Positions 63,055-64,000 of a DNA stretch of 64,000 bases are shown in pieces. Source of the stretch: Acanthosepion esculentum (taxonomy: Eukaryota > Mollusca > Cephalopoda > Sepiida > Sepiidae); assembly GCA_964036315.1 (NCBI GenBank), contig OZ038509.1:30148968-30212967 (forward strand), read 5' to 3'. Position 1 is the stretch's first letter. Every line of letters begins with the position of its first letter. The notes under the pieces were generated by a model. It saw nothing but the letters and a program-made list of their open reading frames with translations, was not told the DNA's origin and searched no databases. Position numbers and translations under genes: made by a program.

Positions 63055-64000
63055 TCAAATGGAATTATAGCAGATTTTGTTATTTTCAATTGAAAATGTT
63101 ACAATCAAATGGAATTATAGCAGATTTTGTTATTTTCAATTGAAAATTTTTAAATCAAATGTAATTATAGCAGATTTTATTATGTTTCAATTGAAAATGT
63201 TAAAATCAAATGGAATTATAGCAGATTTTGTTATGTTTCAATTGAAAATGTTAAAATCAAATGGAATTATAGGAGATTTTGTTATGTTTCAATTGAAAAT
63301 GTTAAAATCAAATGGAATTATAGCAGATTTTGTTATGTTTCAATTGAAAATGTTAAAATCAAATGGAATTATAGCAGATTTTGTTATTTTTCAATTGTAA
63401 ATGTTACAATCAAATGGAATTATAGCAGATTTTGTTATTTTCAATTGAAAATGTTAAAATCAAATGGAATTATAGCAGATTTTGTTATTTTCAATTGAAA
63501 ATTTTTAAATCAAATGGAATTATAGCAGATTTTGTTATGTTTCAATTGAAAATGTTAAAATCAAATGGAATTATAGCAGATTTTGTTATGTTTCAATTGA
63601 AAATGTTACAATCAAATGGAATTATAGGAGATTTTGTTATGTTTCAATTGAAAATGTTAAAATCAAATGGAATTATAGCAGATTTTGTTATGTTTCAATT
63701 GAAAATTTTAAAATCAAATGGAATTATAGCAGATTTTGTTATGTTTCAATTGAAAATGTTAAAATCAAATGGAATTATAGCAGATTTTGTTATGTTTCAA
63801 TTGAAAATGTTACAATCAAATGGAATTATAGGAGATTTTGTTATGTTTCAATTGAAAATGTTACAATCAAATGGAATTATAGCAGATTTTGTTATTTTCA
63901 ATTGAAAATTTTTAAATCAAATGTAATTATAGCAGATTTTGTTATGTTTCAATTGAAAATGTTAAAATCAAATGGAATTATAGCAGATTTTGTTATGTTT

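Larger units (their letters stand above)
1..64000 (+). repeat. 51-bp AT-rich satellite DNA array filling the whole window
   Basis: A monomer of about 51 bp repeats head to tail in one orientation from the first to the last base, with no unique insert. Core landmarks recur every 49-52 bp: the palindrome TTTCAATTGAAA, then AATGTTAAAATC, then AATGGAATTATAGCAG, then ATTTTGTTATG. The consensus has 20 A, 20 T, 8 G and 3 C, so it is about 22% GC with a constant G-over-C skew on this strand. The reverse strand is closed in all frames by stops inside each monomer. Satellites this long, organised in higher-order repeats, are known from eukaryotic heterochromatin. A centromeric or pericentromeric role is inference. 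I do not recognise the family by name and cannot assign a species. Both array ends lie outside the window. Confidence 0.98.
51691..64000 (+). repeat. Zone F, right part: nested tandem duplications
   Basis: Near-consensus monomers, including an AAAATTTTTAAATC monomer after most 50-bp junctions and TAGGAG monomers throughout. Overlapping duplications have offsets of 763, 865, 964, 2,734, 2,845 and 3,851 bp. Useful private markers are AATATTTAAATC (55,337, 58,233, 59,197), ATCATATGG (54,788, 55,498, 56,365, 57,633, 61,484), CAATAGAAAATG (53,553, 54,316, 57,161, 61,012) and AAAACTTTTAAATC (58,636, 59,600, 62,335). The array continues beyond base 64,000. Confidence 0.83.

Noticed and set aside
1..64000. 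CRISPR array (short palindromic repeats at regular spacing)
   Set aside because: There are no unique spacers: the DNA between palindromes is the same in each monomer. No cas genes or leader are present.
1..64000. Reverse-strand TATAAT in each monomer as a bacterial -10 or TATA promoter
   Set aside because: The match (reverse of ATTATA) is part of the repeat consensus, recurs about every 51 bp, and has no downstream gene. Such matches are expected in DNA of about 22% GC.
1..64000. CENP-B box or telomere repeats
   Set aside because: A CENP-B box needs CpG-containing motifs, and CpG is nearly absent. No TTAGGG-, TTTAGGG- or TTAGG-type tandem run was seen.
1..64000. tRNA, rRNA or other structured RNA genes
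   Set aside because: No stretch departs from the satellite pattern enough to hold one, and base composition is too AT-rich for stable known folds.

Overview
The window is one uninterrupted tandem satellite array. Every stretch I read, from base 1 to base 64,000, is a head-to-tail copy of an AT-rich monomer of about 51 bp, always in the same orientation. Dividing window length by monomer length gives roughly 1,260 copies. A clean run of four identical monomers lies at 1,309-1,512. The monomer has 20 A, 20 T, 8 G and 3 C (about 22% GC), and CpG is almost absent. I see no gene, tRNA, rRNA, transposon, CRISPR array, telomere repeat or unique-sequence island. Both array edges lie outside the window. 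An array of this size and monomer length points to eukaryotic constitutive heterochromatin (centromeric, pericentromeric, subtelomeric or a B/sex chromosome block). The species cannot be named from the sequence.

Three length classes carry most of the structure. The common 51-bp form ends in TTATG or TTATT. A 50-bp form lacks one base just before the CAATTG core. A rarer 49-bp form reads TTGTTGTTTCAATTG. Because 51 bp equals 17 codons, two of the three forward frames are open through 51-bp monomers while all reverse frames are closed. This produces many long but meaningless ORFs (up to 475 codons), which the 50-bp monomers break. Each monomer is centred on the perfect palindrome TTTCAATTGAAA. 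The 50-bp form lengthens it to 16 bp.

Layout. (A) 1-4,740: higher-order repeat (HOR) with a 2,996-bp duplication. (B) 4,741-17,940: long runs of 51-bp monomers rich in a G-to-T variant (AAATGTAATT), with tandem duplications of 1,424, 560 and 353 bp. (C) 17,941-19,712: an island of strongly diverged monomers. (D) 19,713-24,163: homogenised monomers in an HOR of about 1 kb. (E) 24,164-36,860: a composite HOR in which pieces of the island, marked by a TTTTCTTCTTTTTCC tract, alternate with ordinary monomers; it ends in a 3,409-bp tandem duplication with no differences that I noticed. (F) 36,861-64,000: homogenised monomers with nested tandem duplications of 763, 862, 865, 964 and about 2,200 bp and longer-range copies.

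There is no gene network to describe. The biology is concerted evolution: unequal exchange or replication slippage working on units from one monomer to several kilobases. The window is a good record of the order of those events. The most interesting elements are the palindrome enlarged by a 1-bp deletion, the 50-bp monomers acting as HOR punctuation, the diverged island captured and re-amplified, and a block of about 900 bp shared by sites 18.2 kb apart.
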